Below are positions 1 through 30,154 of a stretch of DNA of 64,000 nt, piece after piece. The notes under the pieces were generated by a model that saw nothing but the letters and a program-made list of their open reading frames with translations, was not told where the DNA came from and ran no database searches. This DNA is from Paralichthys olivaceus. Taxonomy: Eukaryota; Chordata; Actinopteri; Pleuronectiformes; Paralichthyidae. The position numbers were made by a program, and so were the translations under genes. The stretch covers positions 19,242,501-19,306,500 of the forward strand of contig NC_091094.1 of the NCBI RefSeq assembly GCF_024713975.1, in the 5' to 3' direction. How positions within the stretch are numbered: the stretch's first letter is position 1; each line of letters opens with the position of its first letter.

Positions 1-794
1 GAAAACAACCTTCTGAGTTAAATCTGAAAGTGATCCAGACACAGATACTGACAATAAGTGACAGACAGAAATGATGATGCTTGTATCTCCTTTGATTTTT
101 TTGAAATTTTGGCTTAAATAGAAGATGCAGTTTACTCATCATGAGAACTACTCAGTATTGTTGTGCATGAATTTGCTCATTTTTTTGGTGACCCGGGAAC
201 GGATCCATTTGCAATAAATATGAGTGGCGTTAACACAATAAAAAGTTGTTTGTCAACCCCCAAAAAACATCAGAGGAGGAATCTTTTCGTGAGTGATCTT
301 AATGAAGCCAGTGGTGAAGCCTGCACGAGTCTGTAATACATTTTATATTTATTTTTGTGTGCAGTATACCTTTACAGCACTTTCTGCACAGTAAAACAAT
401 GTATATAGAGCTGAATTACATTTGTAAATGGATCTGGTTTGAGTTGTCCTGCTTTATGACACATTGTTTAAAACATGTAAACATTGGTTTTTCTTGGCTT
501 TAACAGAATCTCTCTGTCTCTCTTTAATTTCATAGTTGTACGATATAGAAATGTATCCTTAAGGGGCAATGATCCGGGGCTGGCGATGGATGAGTAGGAT
601 GAGGTTGCTTAGAGCAGCTCATTAAATAAGAAATCAACGGGAAGTAATGAAGTTATGGATGTGATCTGCTTTTAGTCAGTGTACACCGAACTTTGCATGT
701 GAATTTGCACAGCATCACTACTCAGCCAGTGGAAATAGATGTGTGACTTACATTTGTAACAGAAAGGATGCATTTAGGATGAACTATAACTTGA
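1..794. other. Intergenic, no gene recognised
   Basis: AT-rich sequence with no exon-like ORF. Two AATAAA hexamers at 213-218 and 236-241 on the plus strand could be polyadenylation signals of a gene lying upstream of the window, but nothing coding supports this. Confidence 0.4.
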
Positions 795-985
795 TCAGCA
801 ATCACAGGGTTGATGGTTAAATCCCCGTCTCCTTGATGAGGAAACAAGTGTCCATGTACAAGATAAGGTTTGACAGTGGACCCAGATTAACAGACCAGCA
901 CTTACATGCTTGCTGCTATTGGTGTGTGTGAATGGGTGAATGGGAAGTGTTTGAAGTGCTCTGGATAAAAGCATCATTTACCAGT
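795..985. repeat. SINE-like interspersed repeat fragment
   Basis: The stretch contains a short tract of the type gtgtgtgtgaatgggtgaat, followed by a degenerate form of the tail common in fish genomes: 'aagcgctttgag...' here reads aagtgctctggataaaagcat, ending in catttacca. The match is from memory of teleost dispersed repeats, not from a search. The antisense ORF across it is a by-product of the repeat. Confidence 0.55.
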
Positions 986-3900
986 TGGACATTTAGGATG
1001 CATGGAAATTCTTATTGCACACACTATTATATATAACATTATAATTCAGGATTGTGTTTTGGGGGCTTGATTCATTGTAGAGATTAAAGGTCAAGATATT
1101 TCAGATGCAACTGCTTCAATTTGGCTGATCAACTTTTTTTAAATTCATTAAATTCCATGACTACATTTATGAAATATCCCTTTATTTCTGCTCTTTTAGA
1201 GCTGCAACAGTCAGAGATTTTATTATTATTGATTGATCTGACATTCATTTGTTCAAGTAATTGTTTAATTGTGTGATCTACAAAACTGCCACATGCATAT
1301 TGCTTGTTCCCTCTCACAATAGTCCAAAATCCCACAGTATTAGTATTCAAGATTATTCATTTACTAATTGTTTCTACCCAATTCATTTTACTATGCAGCT
1401 TTTTTGACCTTCACATTCGCTGTTGTTAAAAGTCCTGACAGGTTAATGGTGTTAAGCATGTGGGAGAATGTGACCTATCAACTTTTGAGAAAAATAATTG
1501 TCCATGGGGTCAACTCCTGCAGGACATAAAGGAGAAAAAAGGGAGCATTCAGATTAGGGACAGAGTATCTGTTTCACATAGTCACTGTTCATGGTGCTCC
1601 CGCTCCTCCCTCCCCTCATGAGACATGAAAGAACGAACCTCATAATAAAATGGAATAAACCATCCTCCAAGGTTGAATTATTGTAATTACATGTAATTGA
1701 GTGTTTGGTGGCAAAACCATTTCCTCCTGAGATCCTGCATGTACTTTTTGAAAATCACGATCACTTTGTTCTTGGCCCCGGCCACCGATTGACCTTCTCC
1801 AATTGCAGTCTTTCGTGGATGGCTGTGACATGAGACAGAGGGGGACCTGGGGGGGTGAGCTGTGTGCTATGTTGTCACAAGATGAGTTGCTCTCTACCAG
1901 TTCCATATGCTTCCAGTCATCTGATGGGTTCCTTTCTCTTTCCCCTTTTCTCTTGGCCTATTTATAAATACACAAAGCCGTTCGGACGTCCTGGCCTTGG
2001 CCAGAGCCTGGGGTTAAGAATGAAAGAAACCACCAAACACAAATTAGTTCATGTTTCATTTCAGTGTGTCTGGGGAGGTTGGTTTGTTGTTGGGCAGAAG
2101 CATCTGTTCAGGACAGGAGACATTTCTGAGGATGTATAATAGTGTCCATTGTTTTAGGGTTACACTGGTCAGCCAACTGTCTCTCTGCAGAAAAGCACGT
2201 TAAATTGACCTCAACTGGCCAATTGTCAACCAGGAAGAGTTTATCTTTTATATGCTGTGGGTCAACTAACATTATATAACAATTACAGACTGTTATATTG
2301 GGGAGAAGAAAATTGCAGTACTCTGTACTAACATAGTACTTCTATGTTACCACAGTATAAGGTTTTCACAGTAAAATATATTTTCTGGATGAACCCGCTG
2401 ACTTGTGCTGACGCCCATACGTCATTTTAAACTCCAAATTACATTTTCACCATCACAGCTGTCCTGTGAGGATGAGGCAATGGGGCGACCAGCTGCCTTC
2501 TCTGTAAATTCTTTCATGGAGTGTTTTGCCCCTCAAAGACCATTGTGTCACTGTGAATGTGCTCATCTGTGTCACATCTGTCAAGTCATAACTGGGTGAC
2601 TGATGAGGAAGTTGCAGGAAGTGATTTAGTAACATGATGACGATATTTTGAATCTCCATCAAACAAATTCAACTTGAGCTCAGAGGGCGAAGCAATATAA
2701 TTGTCCATTACACATGTGATTAATGCTGAACTGAACAACTTGCTGACTTAAAATTATAACATATTATATAATATGCTCTTGTTTTGTTCAGATTTACCAA
2801 TACAGATAATGTGTGCCAAAGCATTTCCCCTTGGCTCCATGGCTCACAGAAAAATAGGAACTAATTAATTTATTGTGCGTATGACAGTGAAAGCACTTAT
2901 AACATTACTCGTGGCTAATACTGTTACTGTCACTGGTTAGAGGAAAAACAAAGGGTTGTAATTCCAATCACCACAGAGAGCATATAGAGAAAAAACTTAT
3001 TGCAAAATATGTATTCTCGTATTTATTATATGTAACAAAGTTCCCCTGCTGGACCTGAACCTGTGATGCTGCAGACATATATTGGACTAAAAGCCCTAAT
3101 GTTGATCATAGATCATATCAAAAGACTTCAGCTAATAATAGTAATAAATAGTATTAGGGTGACAAATCAGACAGTTTACGTCACACAGGACTTGAAATTG
3201 TGAGTACAATACGTAACATTACTCAGGGTTCAGTAAAAAGGTCATCTTTTGAACCAGGACTGAGTAAAAAGATAATTACGTACAGTGTGTTTGACATTTC
3301 GTGGCTCAAGTAAAAATGTCACTTTGATTTTAAAAACAAAACATTCTCTGGGTTATGATAGAGAAATTGTAATTCAAGTATTCACAGTCGATTTGTCAGT
3401 GGGTATCACTCCTCGTATGCACTCCTCACTGATTACATGGACTGTGGCTCAAAAGCCAGTTGTGAGTGGGAATGTCAGGTTGCCATTTTCTTATGATTGG
3501 CTGATGAAAGGTATAATTTGGGACTGCCAAGACAGCAACTTCAAAAGCTCCCAATGCCATATTAGGCTGGAATGTGAAAGCTGTCCAGGCAAAAAATGAT
3601 CCAATTTTCTACTGGCTTTAATTACAGCGAGGATCCCCTTTCATTGGTGGGGCAATTGCTGTCCATTTCTGAAGACCCTTGTGGAAAATTATCAAGTCAA
3701 GCATATCCAGAGCGCTTAAATCTGGACTGTTTTAGAGTGGCCATGGCACGATTATATCATTTTTGAAACTCACATATCCACAGGCTGTGTAAAACAACCT
3801 TCAAAATGATGGAAATGTAGAACCAAGAGATTTGTGTGCCAAGGGTAAACAATGCAAGACACAACGATAACACTGATGGCCAGAGTCCAATAACTCAATG

Positions 3901-4460
3901 TCCAAAAAGTTGTTTCCTTAATTACCATTTTGTTTGTGCTTGTGGTGAACAAAATAAAAGAACAAAATGAAATAATGGGTAAATGGTAATTTGCCTTGTA
4001 ACTGTGCCTTTTTCTAAAGTTTCCCTTTCTTAGCTGACACCACGCCAGCAAAATAAAAACACAAATTGTGGTTAATCCCTGGAGCAGAGACATTGTGCCT
4101 GTAGCCTGTTGGTAATGGGCAATGCCCTTTCTAATCCAAATAAAGTTAAGCATTTGTAACAGCAACTTCATTATGGAAAATCCAATTTGTGATTGCAACA
4201 TCGCTGCTTAACCTATGAGTAGCTCTTTGTTGGCCCAAACAGCAAAGCTGCATGTCTTTTCCATGATTAGTTTTCCAGGAAACTCACATGTACATGACCT
4301 TGCATGCAATGCTTATGATTCATATGCAAAAACTGGATTCTGGTTATTATGGTGGTAAAAAGAATTAACATCTAAGTATTCTCAGACATGCAAACTCATA
4401 GAGAACAGAACCCAGAGATACTGTGTGTGGATGCACACAAGATCCCATTCTTTTTCCCAC
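986..4460. other. Intergenic, no gene recognised
   Basis: AT-rich intergenic DNA. Scattered ORFs of 60-143 codons are present on both strands, but none has a recognisable domain or a convincing splice context. The longest, at 3770-4201 on the minus strand, is discussed as a finding. Confidence 0.5.
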
Positions 4461-4462
4461 AG

Positions 4463-4463
<1 letters not shown>

Positions 4464-4494
<31 letters not shown>
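4464..4494. repeat. (CA)n microsatellite
   Basis: About 15 perfect CA dinucleotides in a row, flanked by unique sequence. Confidence 0.95.
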
Positions 4495-4496
<2 letters not shown>

Positions 4497-7229
4497 GCAA
4501 ATAGTCATGTTTACACACTCTCATCCAGTCTTTATTTAAATGATGGCATTATCTATTTAATCACCCTTTGTTTGAAAGTAACTTGAAATAGTACTCTTTA
4601 ATTGTTATTGTTCACTTACTTAATATGACATCATCAGGCAAAGACAGAAACTCAGATGACTTGGACCTGAGTCAGACATCTATCCTGGCAGAGGCTCCAA
4701 ATATCTTTTCTTCCTGGCTCTAAAAAAGCTTCTTCTATTTGTCTCGTTGAATAATGCCAACCAAAACAAACTAGATGAGTTAATTTAGTGCGTTGGCAAA
4801 GGCTTCCCTCTCTACCCCCGCCTGACAGATCTTGTCAGACTATATGTGACAAGGAGAAGGACAAGAAGAAAATGGACCATTCTCATAGAGTTGGGTCATG
4901 TCCAGAGGCTTATTTGTAAGCCTGCAGGGTGTGGCAGGTAAGCTTCCACCTCAAAGGCAACAGCTCCCTCCCATGTAATTGCTCTTCATCAGATCAAGAT
5001 GCATAACATTCCTTCAGACTGCTTCAAGTAACTACTGCCAAAAGACAGAGAAGGCTAACTGCCATCAAAGGGGACTATCTCAGATCTGGATCAGCAGTGG
5101 CTGATGGGATAGCGTTGTGTCATTAGGCCAGGTTACAGAATACACCCTATTAATAAAGAGCACCTATAGAGAAAAAGCACACTGATGGACTTGAATCAGG
5201 CAAAATACATGAGGTAAGCCCAATGAGCCACAACATGTATTAAAAAGCCCTTACAACAAGTTATTCACCCTAATAAGTGATCCTCTTATCAGAGCCAGGA
5301 CTGTTCTAGTGAGTCAGAGGAAGGATGCATCCCCAGGCAAAGCAGAGATAAGGGCCTTTGATAGAATTAAGCCAACGTCAAACAGCCAATAGATGAGTTC
5401 TATGAAGATAAAGCAGCCACGACTGACAGGTCTGATAATAGTCCAAACAAAGAGAAAGTGGAGATTAAGGGGTTCCTTTTCAGACAGTTAAGTGGACTGG
5501 CCAGAGGATACTCCAAAACATGGCTCATCTGTCACAGACGGGAGGAATGGATACCATCACTGACGCTTCGTAGAGGGATAGATCGTATCTAGGAATGTAC
5601 AGTGGCTGAGAGTTCAACGCACTGCGACCAAAGAAAACACATATATACACTACACAAGTAAAAAATAAATAGATAACTTCAACACATGCGGTACAAATGC
5701 ACAAAACACAACAAGAGATTGCACAAAAAACAAATGCACCACAAGTAGCACAGAGAAGCTACATTGCAAATGTTTGATGACGAAGTAACCTCTGTATGGC
5801 CAATATTTGGGGGTTTCCAGTGTACCGATATTCAGGTAAAAAACTAAATAACATAGGGAGATAAAAATCTTTTATTGAAATAGCAACCAGTTATCCTATT
5901 TCCCATTCAAGCCCAGTACAGTACATGCTTGCAGCAAGCTCAGTTATAATGGGTTTTATCCCGTGGTAAGATAAAAGCTAGGAAACTTTAATGCTCGGTT
6001 AGCTCACATCAACACATTAAGTATCAAAAGGGCAATCATGCCTCAGTTTGAGCCAATAACCTTGGTCCCTGAATAGCTGCTCTCTTTCCACAGTCAAAGC
6101 TGAAAGAGTGAATGAAAAAACAAATGATGAGGAGTTAATGCTGAGGCGGCAGAAACGGAGAGACAGTCACAGCACTCAGCTGTAACACAGTCTGGCACAA
6201 CACTAACAAAGGAAATGAGCAAACCACACAGCAAATAACAGACTTTTATTCAACACTCTGGGCCCCCACCACTTAGATCTGAGTGCCAACGCCAGTCACT
6301 TACAAATAAATGGATTTATGAGGAATATTACGCACAAATAACTACATTTGTCTAGACAGGACATTAGTTTGGATTTACTTTCACTGGCAGGATCAAGTTC
6401 AATTTTCATAAATATGTTTATTGGTATATGTCAAACATTTACAGCTTTCAAATTTGCACTTAGGAGTAAATGGCAGGAATCAGTAAATAAACAAAATATC
6501 TCACAGTGTAAAGCTACACCAATGAATTGGAATTTCAAGCCAGGACAAACACAAATTATGCTTTCTACAAAATATAAATCAATTTCAAGAATTACACAAT
6601 TTAGTATGTGAAATTCTACAGTAAGTGTATATAGCATGATGCATTAGCCTATTTATTAACACGTCATCTGTCAACATAGAGGATTTTAAACTCATATATC
6701 AACACTTATGACATAAGCTCCAATCAAAAGCTGGTCTGTGTTTCCAATCCAAACGTACTCATGTATTCAAGCAACAACTGATTTACACTGGACCACTTTA
6801 CTCTAGATGGTCACATTTGTTTAAATCAAATACGACTCAGAACAGTTTTCATTTTATTACTCTGCAGTAATTTTTCTGTTTCTTTTTTCAATATGACACC
6901 GAAGTGGTAATAATGTGAGGTATAACATAATGAATCCCTATACTTTCATTGTGCTACAATACAAACATGATGTATTGTATTCTGTGAGATGTAATGATGC
7001 ATAACAGTGTTGCACAAAGATTGGACAGTCATAATCACTGAAGATAAACACAACAAAAAACATTTCCTCACTCAAACATCCTCACAATACTGGGTGACTG
7101 TACAGACAGACAGAAAATACAATACTGTGTACAGGAATAAATATTGAATACAATCTGAGTCATTGACAAACACATTCATTTGGAAACAAAACAACATAGA
7201 ACTTGGTGGATGCAGAATATCCTCAGACT
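4495..7229. other. Intergenic, no gene recognised
   Basis: No exon structure is seen. 4620-5600 is less AT-rich and of higher complexity than its surroundings and might hold conserved noncoding sequence, but this cannot be judged without an alignment. 5640-5760 is A/C-rich. Confidence 0.4.
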
Positions 7230-7235
7230 TTTATT
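7230..7235 (-). other. Polyadenylation signal, Myb/SANT gene
   Basis: TTTATT on the plus strand is AATAAA on the minus strand, about 270 nt downstream of the stop codon at 7502-7504. It is the nearest canonical hexamer for this gene. Confidence 0.55.
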
Positions 7236-7501
7236 TTACCTGTGACCAACAGATCGGGTCACATGAAGATTATTATTCAGCATAATGGGACAAACCTGAT
7301 GAGAGTTTCACAACAGCAGAAAATGGAATGAGTCTTCACCCTGAATTAAGTGTTTTTGGTGTCTCCCTCCTCCCTACTACACAAACCATTACAGATTTCA
7401 ACTGTAAAACTGACAAATCATAACACTCATTAGATTTTCACGAGACACATTTCACAGGCAGAGAGTCACATAAGGATGCAGCTGAGTTTTCTACTATTGT
7501 G

Positions 7502-8866
7502 TTAGTCCTTTTCAAGTGGCTCTTCCATTTTCTTTTTCATCAGCTTAATTTTTAGCGTGTAATATTCCTCTTGCAGCTTGAGGACAGCCTCTTGTCTTCG
7601 CAGCACAGACATTTCCAAATCCATTCGTTCTTGCAAAGTTGTGCAGTGCACTGAGGTTGGAGAAGTAGAGCCAGGAGTATACGAGTGTTCTCCAGAGGTA
7701 GTAAAGTTGGAGGAATGGGGAGTACTGAACTGTACTGCAAGGGATTTAGGAATATTTGTGAAAGCAGAATATTTTTGCTCTGTTGGAGAAGTGGATGGAT
7801 GTTGATAGGAGAGGAACTCGTGGTCGGTCAGTGGACGTTTGTTTGGGAAACCTTCATCACTTCTGTGGTCCTTTCCATTTTGATCACAGCTGAAATGGGG
7901 GAAAGACATATTTTCTCACATCTCCAAGCATGTGCATGGGTACCTCCAATAAGGAGGTTAGGCTTCCGTCATTTTTATGCAATTTGGTGCAGATCCAAAT
8001 TAAAATCTAGATCTAGTGAATTTAAATGTTGTTTTAAAATAGGGTTTCATTTAGGGACTGTATGGACTTTGCTGAGGTATGCTCTCTACTGAGTGCCATT
8101 CTAGGTTTAGGTTAAATTTGTCCAGATTCAAGTTACAATACAGTGACAAATTACAAGTAACTTACAGATAAGTTAGGTTCAGTCTGAGCACACGAGAGAA
8201 GCCACAAATATAACAAATGTTTCACCTGTTTTGAGGAGTTTCCACAAAGTCTGACAGTGAAGAGTCCTCTCGATCTTGTTGCAGCATATCCGAGAGGTTC
8301 ATCACAGAAATCACTATTTGGGTCACAGTGCTGAACTCTTCAAGGGACATACCTTCATCTGTTGATAGAAAATGTGTGTATTAATTTATCATAAATATAA
8401 TACATTCAACATAAAAATACAGATGTGGAATTGCAAATGTATTCTATCTTTTAATTCGAAACATATATTATGCACACATGCACCCTCTTGACTTTGGTAG
8501 TCTCAGACTGCAGCTTTAACAATGTTCATTATGAGTTTTATAGCTATTGAAGGGCAGATTTCCATCACCTGTATCTGCTTGCCTTCTCTGTCGTTTGATC
8601 TCCTCTCTCGACTTTGCCAGCAGATTTTCCCACTTTTTGTTGCAGTCAGACACTGTGCGCTGAATCTGTGGAAAGGCGGTGTTGATGGCTTGGGTGATTT
8701 CCTCCCAGGCTTGTCTCTTGTCTTGTACTGATATTCCAGTGCTGCACTTCCCTCTGATTATCTCCCTCCTCTCCTGCATTAACTGGGCGAGAAGGAGACA
8801 CTCCTGGTCTGTCCAGTTCGGTCTTCTCTTCCTGCTGGTCATCCCCTCAAGAAGTTGTAGAGGCAT
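7502..8866 (-). CDS. Myb/SANT-like DNA-binding domain protein, 272 aa
   Basis: Three coding exons on the minus strand join in phase: 8866-8569, 8358-8226 and 7889-7502 (819 nt, 272 aa). All introns are GT-AG. The N-terminal 100 residues form a Myb/SANT-like (Harbinger-related) domain: RRPNWTDQECLLLAQLM, then AWEEI and a helix with NKKWENLL. The middle exon is acidic (LSDMLQQDREDSSLSDF). The C-terminus has a charged coiled coil (RRQEAVLKLQEEYYTLKIKL). Such domains were domesticated from transposon DNA-binding proteins, so a nuclear DNA-binding role is expected, but its targets are unknown. The ATG at 8866 lies 7 nt inside an exon whose acceptor (ctctttcag) shows that an upstream noncoding exon exists. 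The gene is divergent from stx18. I cannot assign a specific orthologue name. Confidence 0.85.
7925..8100. repeat. Interspersed repeat copy in the Myb/SANT intron
   Basis: Contains tgcaatttggtgcagatcca, then a phrase close to aatctagatctagtg, and a 3' part gaggtatgctctctactgag. The same order of phrases occurs at 34950-35215, so this is a dispersed family. It resembles a very common fish repeat of transposon origin. The plus-strand ORF over it is not a gene. Confidence 0.7.
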
Positions 8867-8869
8867 TTT

Positions 8870-9327
8870 TATCTGAAAGAGACAGACAGAAATTCACACA
8901 TATTGATTATCTGATGGATTAAATACATGCACAATTTGCACATCCTTGCAGCACATTAATGTCAATTACAGATTTCAGTAAGACTCAGTTTAACGGAAAT
9001 GTTCAACATGATCACCTGACTGCAAAGAGAAAACTTCCACTCGAGTCTCCTTAAACTTAAGTTATTATATTTAAGAGATTTTTTTGAAATTGTATCATTT
9101 TCGCTGCCTGGAGCTGAATCAAGTCGAAGAGTTATTTGTTATCAGCCCAGGCTCGTGTGAGATGTGAATAAGATGAAGCACAAACGACGCTATAATGAAG
9201 AGATCTTAATAAAACCTTAAGGTAAAACGTAAGGCTTTCTGCTCCGTCTCAGGGAAAACTCCGCGTCGCAGGATGATGACGTCGTCTCCTGGTGACGTGT
9301 CAGTTTGTTTACAGCTGCCCGGACATC
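8870..9327. promoter_or_regulatory. Bidirectional promoter between Myb/SANT gene and stx18
   Basis: Only 461 bp separate the two divergent start codons. Two CRE-like cores lie just upstream of stx18: TGACGTC at 9277-9283 and TGACGTG at 9293-9299. The sequence is locally richer in CpG (ccgcgtcgca) than its surroundings and lacks a TATA box, as expected of a housekeeping bidirectional promoter. The noncoding first exon of the minus-strand gene must lie within or close to this interval. Confidence 0.65.
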
Positions 9328-23685
<14,358 letters not shown>

Positions 23686-24088
23686 CACAGCTGCCAGCAT
23701 GGACTCTGTGTATACGATGGGAAACTGCCTGGCTCTGGCACATACTGGTGATCTCATTAACAAGTGATGACAACACTGAGACTGAATGTTCGGTTTCCCA
23801 AGATGAAGATTGTTGAGTCAAGTGTAGATGACAGTTTGCTCTTCCCAGATCTGAAGTATCAGTTTGTCTTTGTCCAGAAAGCACTTCTGTGAAGGCAAAG
23901 CTTTGTAGGGAGCACTGTATTCACTATCATCATGTGTATGATTGAATGTTCTGTCTTTGTCTGCCTCTTAAAGAATGATAATGGTTTGATTGGCTGCTCC
24001 TGCTTTAATCTTACTGACTGAAAAATGACTTTGGAACCAGTGCACTAAAGGATACTGTTTAGACTTGAGTCTTCTCATGTGTCATGTC

Positions 24089-24094
24089 ATTAAA
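24089..24094 (+). other. stx18: Candidate stx18 polyadenylation signal
   Basis: ATTAAA, the commonest variant hexamer, lies about 400 nt downstream of the stop codon. No AATAAA occurs between the stop and this point. Confidence 0.45.
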
Positions 24095-24604
24095 TAGATC
24101 ATGAATTTGTTTCCCTCTGACATTAATTTATACATCACTGTCAAACATCTGACAATGTTTTGCCTTTATTTGAAACCTCTCACAGCATAACTGTACTGAC
24201 ACACCATTCACATTCAAGTAAAACTGAGCAATATTCTTAATTAAATTCTGTCTCTCTTAACCTCAGGACATCATTTTATGAGTTGATACATTTCAAATTT
24301 ATGTCAAGCCTTCAGATAACATCAAGAGAAGAGCAGCAGCCAGTCACGGCTCGTCTTAGCCAAAGAAAAGAAGCAGTCGACATGTTTGAGCCATGCAGCC
24401 CCTTGATAATTTCTGCTTATCTGTATAAATTAGTTTTAATCTATATTATTGTATAAAGTGCTTAGAAACGCCTCTTTGATCATAACTCAAGAGAACATGA
24501 GCTGGTATTATTTTCTGCTGTGTGAGAGCATCAGTGTTGATGACAACACTTATTCTTGATACAGTTAAAGAAAAGATTATTTTACTCACATGGATTTCAC
24601 TTAC

Positions 24605-24958
24605 AGGTACAGTGTGTAGAATTTATAGTGTTCAAATTACATGTTGCAGCTGAACACCCCTCACCTCACCCTCCCCTTCCAAACATGAAAAAGAACCTGT
24701 GGTAGACTTCAGTTGTGATAAAAACTCAAAAGGTGTTCAGTTTGTCCAGTCTGGACTAAAACATGGCGGCCTCCGTAGAGAGGGTCCCCTTGATGTAAAT
24801 AAAGTATATTTCAATATAAAGGGCCTTTTCTAGGGTAAAGAAAACTACAATTTATACAGTTTAGATGAAACAAACTACTGAAAACATCAGAAGGATTATT
24901 CTACATTCAATTTCTGCCAATAGATCCCTTTCACCTAAATCTTACACATTGAACCTTT
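24605..24958. mobile_element. Non-autonomous DNA transposon (MITE), about 354 bp
   Basis: The ends are inverted repeats: the left end reads aggtacagtgtgtagaattt and the right end, read on the other strand, aggttcaatgtgtaagattt. The interior has no ORF. Internal phrases such as aacatggcggcctccgtaga and cacccctcacctcaccctcc are, in my recollection, typical of a repeat abundant in percomorph fishes. It lies between the convergent stx18 and nsg1 genes. Confidence 0.75.
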
Positions 24959-24984
24959 AAACATTGGTGTGAAATGTGGGCACT

Positions 24985-24990
24985 TTTATT
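24985..24990 (-). other. nsg1: Possible distal polyadenylation signal of nsg1
   Basis: TTTATT on the plus strand (AATAAA on minus), about 1.15 kb beyond the nsg1 stop. A closer hexamer at 26093-26098 lies only about 42 nt past the stop. Which one is used cannot be told from sequence. Confidence 0.3.
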
Positions 24991-26139
24991 TCAGTTTTTC
25001 AATTAACATTTTTATGTAGCAAATGCACTTCAATGGTAATCAGTACGTTGTTTGAAAAAAGTACAGAATCTGTGACAGTTTTAGTCAAATGACAAATACA
25101 GGGAGAAAAGCAACAGGACAAGCAACTACTGTCGGATTGTTCCACTACATCAACCTAAGTCTAGCATCTGTGACGGCTACCACCAGCCATCAGTGGTGAC
25201 ATGAATCAATGCGAAGCATTGCACAATACAGTGTCTTCACTAGCAATGCAAAAAACATTCAATAGAGTAGCATAAAATGTATGCTATAAAAAGTAACCAT
25301 TAAATAAGTCTTGTGTAGCCAGCAAAGAAAAGCACATGGTGATCACAAACAGTTCAAATGAATGGAGACAATCATTAACGCTGGTTAAAAAGACATGATG
25401 CATCAAATACTATAAACTCCTAACAGCACTATATGCAGAGAGCAGAATGGCCTGAATTAACAGTTAAAATGGGTTTTTTCGCTGGTTAAAAGTTTTCTTC
25501 CAGTTCAACTCTCATGTATTCACAATATCATGACAGTAAAACTATGACCTCAGCGGCAGATATGCTGCAAACTTGCTGGACCTCGACAGGTCTGACATGC
25601 ACTATCAGTACATGATGTATCTGAAAAGGAAGAGGTTCAAAGCAAAACTGTATTATTATTATTATTATTAGAGTCGTGCGTGCATGTGCGTGAAAACAAG
25701 CGACGCAGACACAAGATGGTTCACAGTCATTTCACAATCTGAGTACTAAAGTGAGTTCTCTTACATATGTGTAAATGTACAAGGACAGTGAGTGTGTGTG
25801 TCAGTGTTTGTGTTACTGTGGCTTTTTTCTACACATTTGCCACTCTTGTTTTGCAGTATAAATAAATAACAACATATGCTATTCAAACAAACCACGAGTC
25901 CGCCCGACTGTAAGACTGACTTTGTTGAAACACACGTTCGACACTTCCACAGATTTCCTGCTACAGTACACGTCCGCTGACCAAACTACACCAATAAGGC
26001 AGCACAGCACCTCAGGAATGAGAAGTAGATTTTTTTCGCCCAACAAAAAGCCATGACACTCCGAGGTTTGCTTGAATGGCACAACCGTATTATTTATTTT
26101 TCCTGCAGCAGGTGAGCCCACCCCCTGACCCCAGGTTGG

Positions 26140-29555
<3,416 letters not shown>

Positions 29556-29693
29556 TTTCCCAACAAGGAGAAAAAGCACCAACCTGAGAGGAGAAGACAA
29601 GCGGCTTATTACGCCTTCAACCAAAGATGGTGCCGATGCTCCCTCTGCCAAACACACGTTCAATGAAAAGCAAGCCGTGATGTTCCCCCCCTC

Positions 29694-29714
29694 CCACACA
29701 CACACACACACACA
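29694..29714. repeat. (CA)n microsatellite
   Basis: About 10 CA units in the 5' flank of the nsg1 coding start. Confidence 0.9.
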
Positions 29715-29853
29715 GCTGATGATGAGAGGCGCTTTGTGGGCCAGGAGAAAAGCCTGGTAACCACAAGAGCGCAGGAAAGGACGCGCACGGCTCCGACATG
29801 ATGACACTGATGGAGGAAAGAAAAAACACCATTTACCGCATCCGAGCACCTAC

Positions 29854-30060
29854 CAGATCTGTAGAGTCTCCTTCTCAGTCCCAGTTTTCTCCGGACGTGC
29901 TGCTCTTTACCGCTCCACTGCTGCTGGATGTGTGTGTGAGTGTGTTTGCGTGTTCGTGTGGTTTTTAGGTGTGACGCAGCCGATTTGCGGAGAGCTGCTG
30001 CACAATATGGCCAAATGGGTCCGTGCGCTCCCTCCTCCGAGCTGCTGCTGCTGCTGCTGC
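29854..30060 (-). promoter_or_regulatory. nsg1: Probable nsg1 5' UTR exon and promoter region
   Basis: A strong donor (cagatctg|gtaggt on the minus strand, exon edge at 29854) faces a good acceptor (cctctcag|gtt, exon edge at 29583) just 5' of the nsg1 ATG at 29555. This implies a noncoding first exon. The upstream boundary near 30060 is a guess: the area is GC-rich and holds a (CAG)n/(CTG)n tract. No TATA box is evident. Confidence 0.5.
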
Positions 30061-30076
30061 TGGATGCTGCTGCTGG
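30042..30076. repeat. (CTG)n trinucleotide repeat
   Basis: Interrupted CTG run (about ten units, one interruption ggatgctg), CAG on the nsg1 strand. It probably lies in the nsg1 5' UTR or promoter. Confidence 0.85.
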
Positions 30077-30099
30077 CGTCTGGCTGCACTGCAAGTGAT

Positions 30100-30102
<3 letters not shown>

Positions 30103-30152
<50 letters not shown>
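30103..30152. repeat. (CA)n microsatellite
   Basis: About 25 perfect AC units, immediately beyond the nsg1 promoter region. Confidence 0.97.
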
Positions 30153-30154
<2 letters not shown>

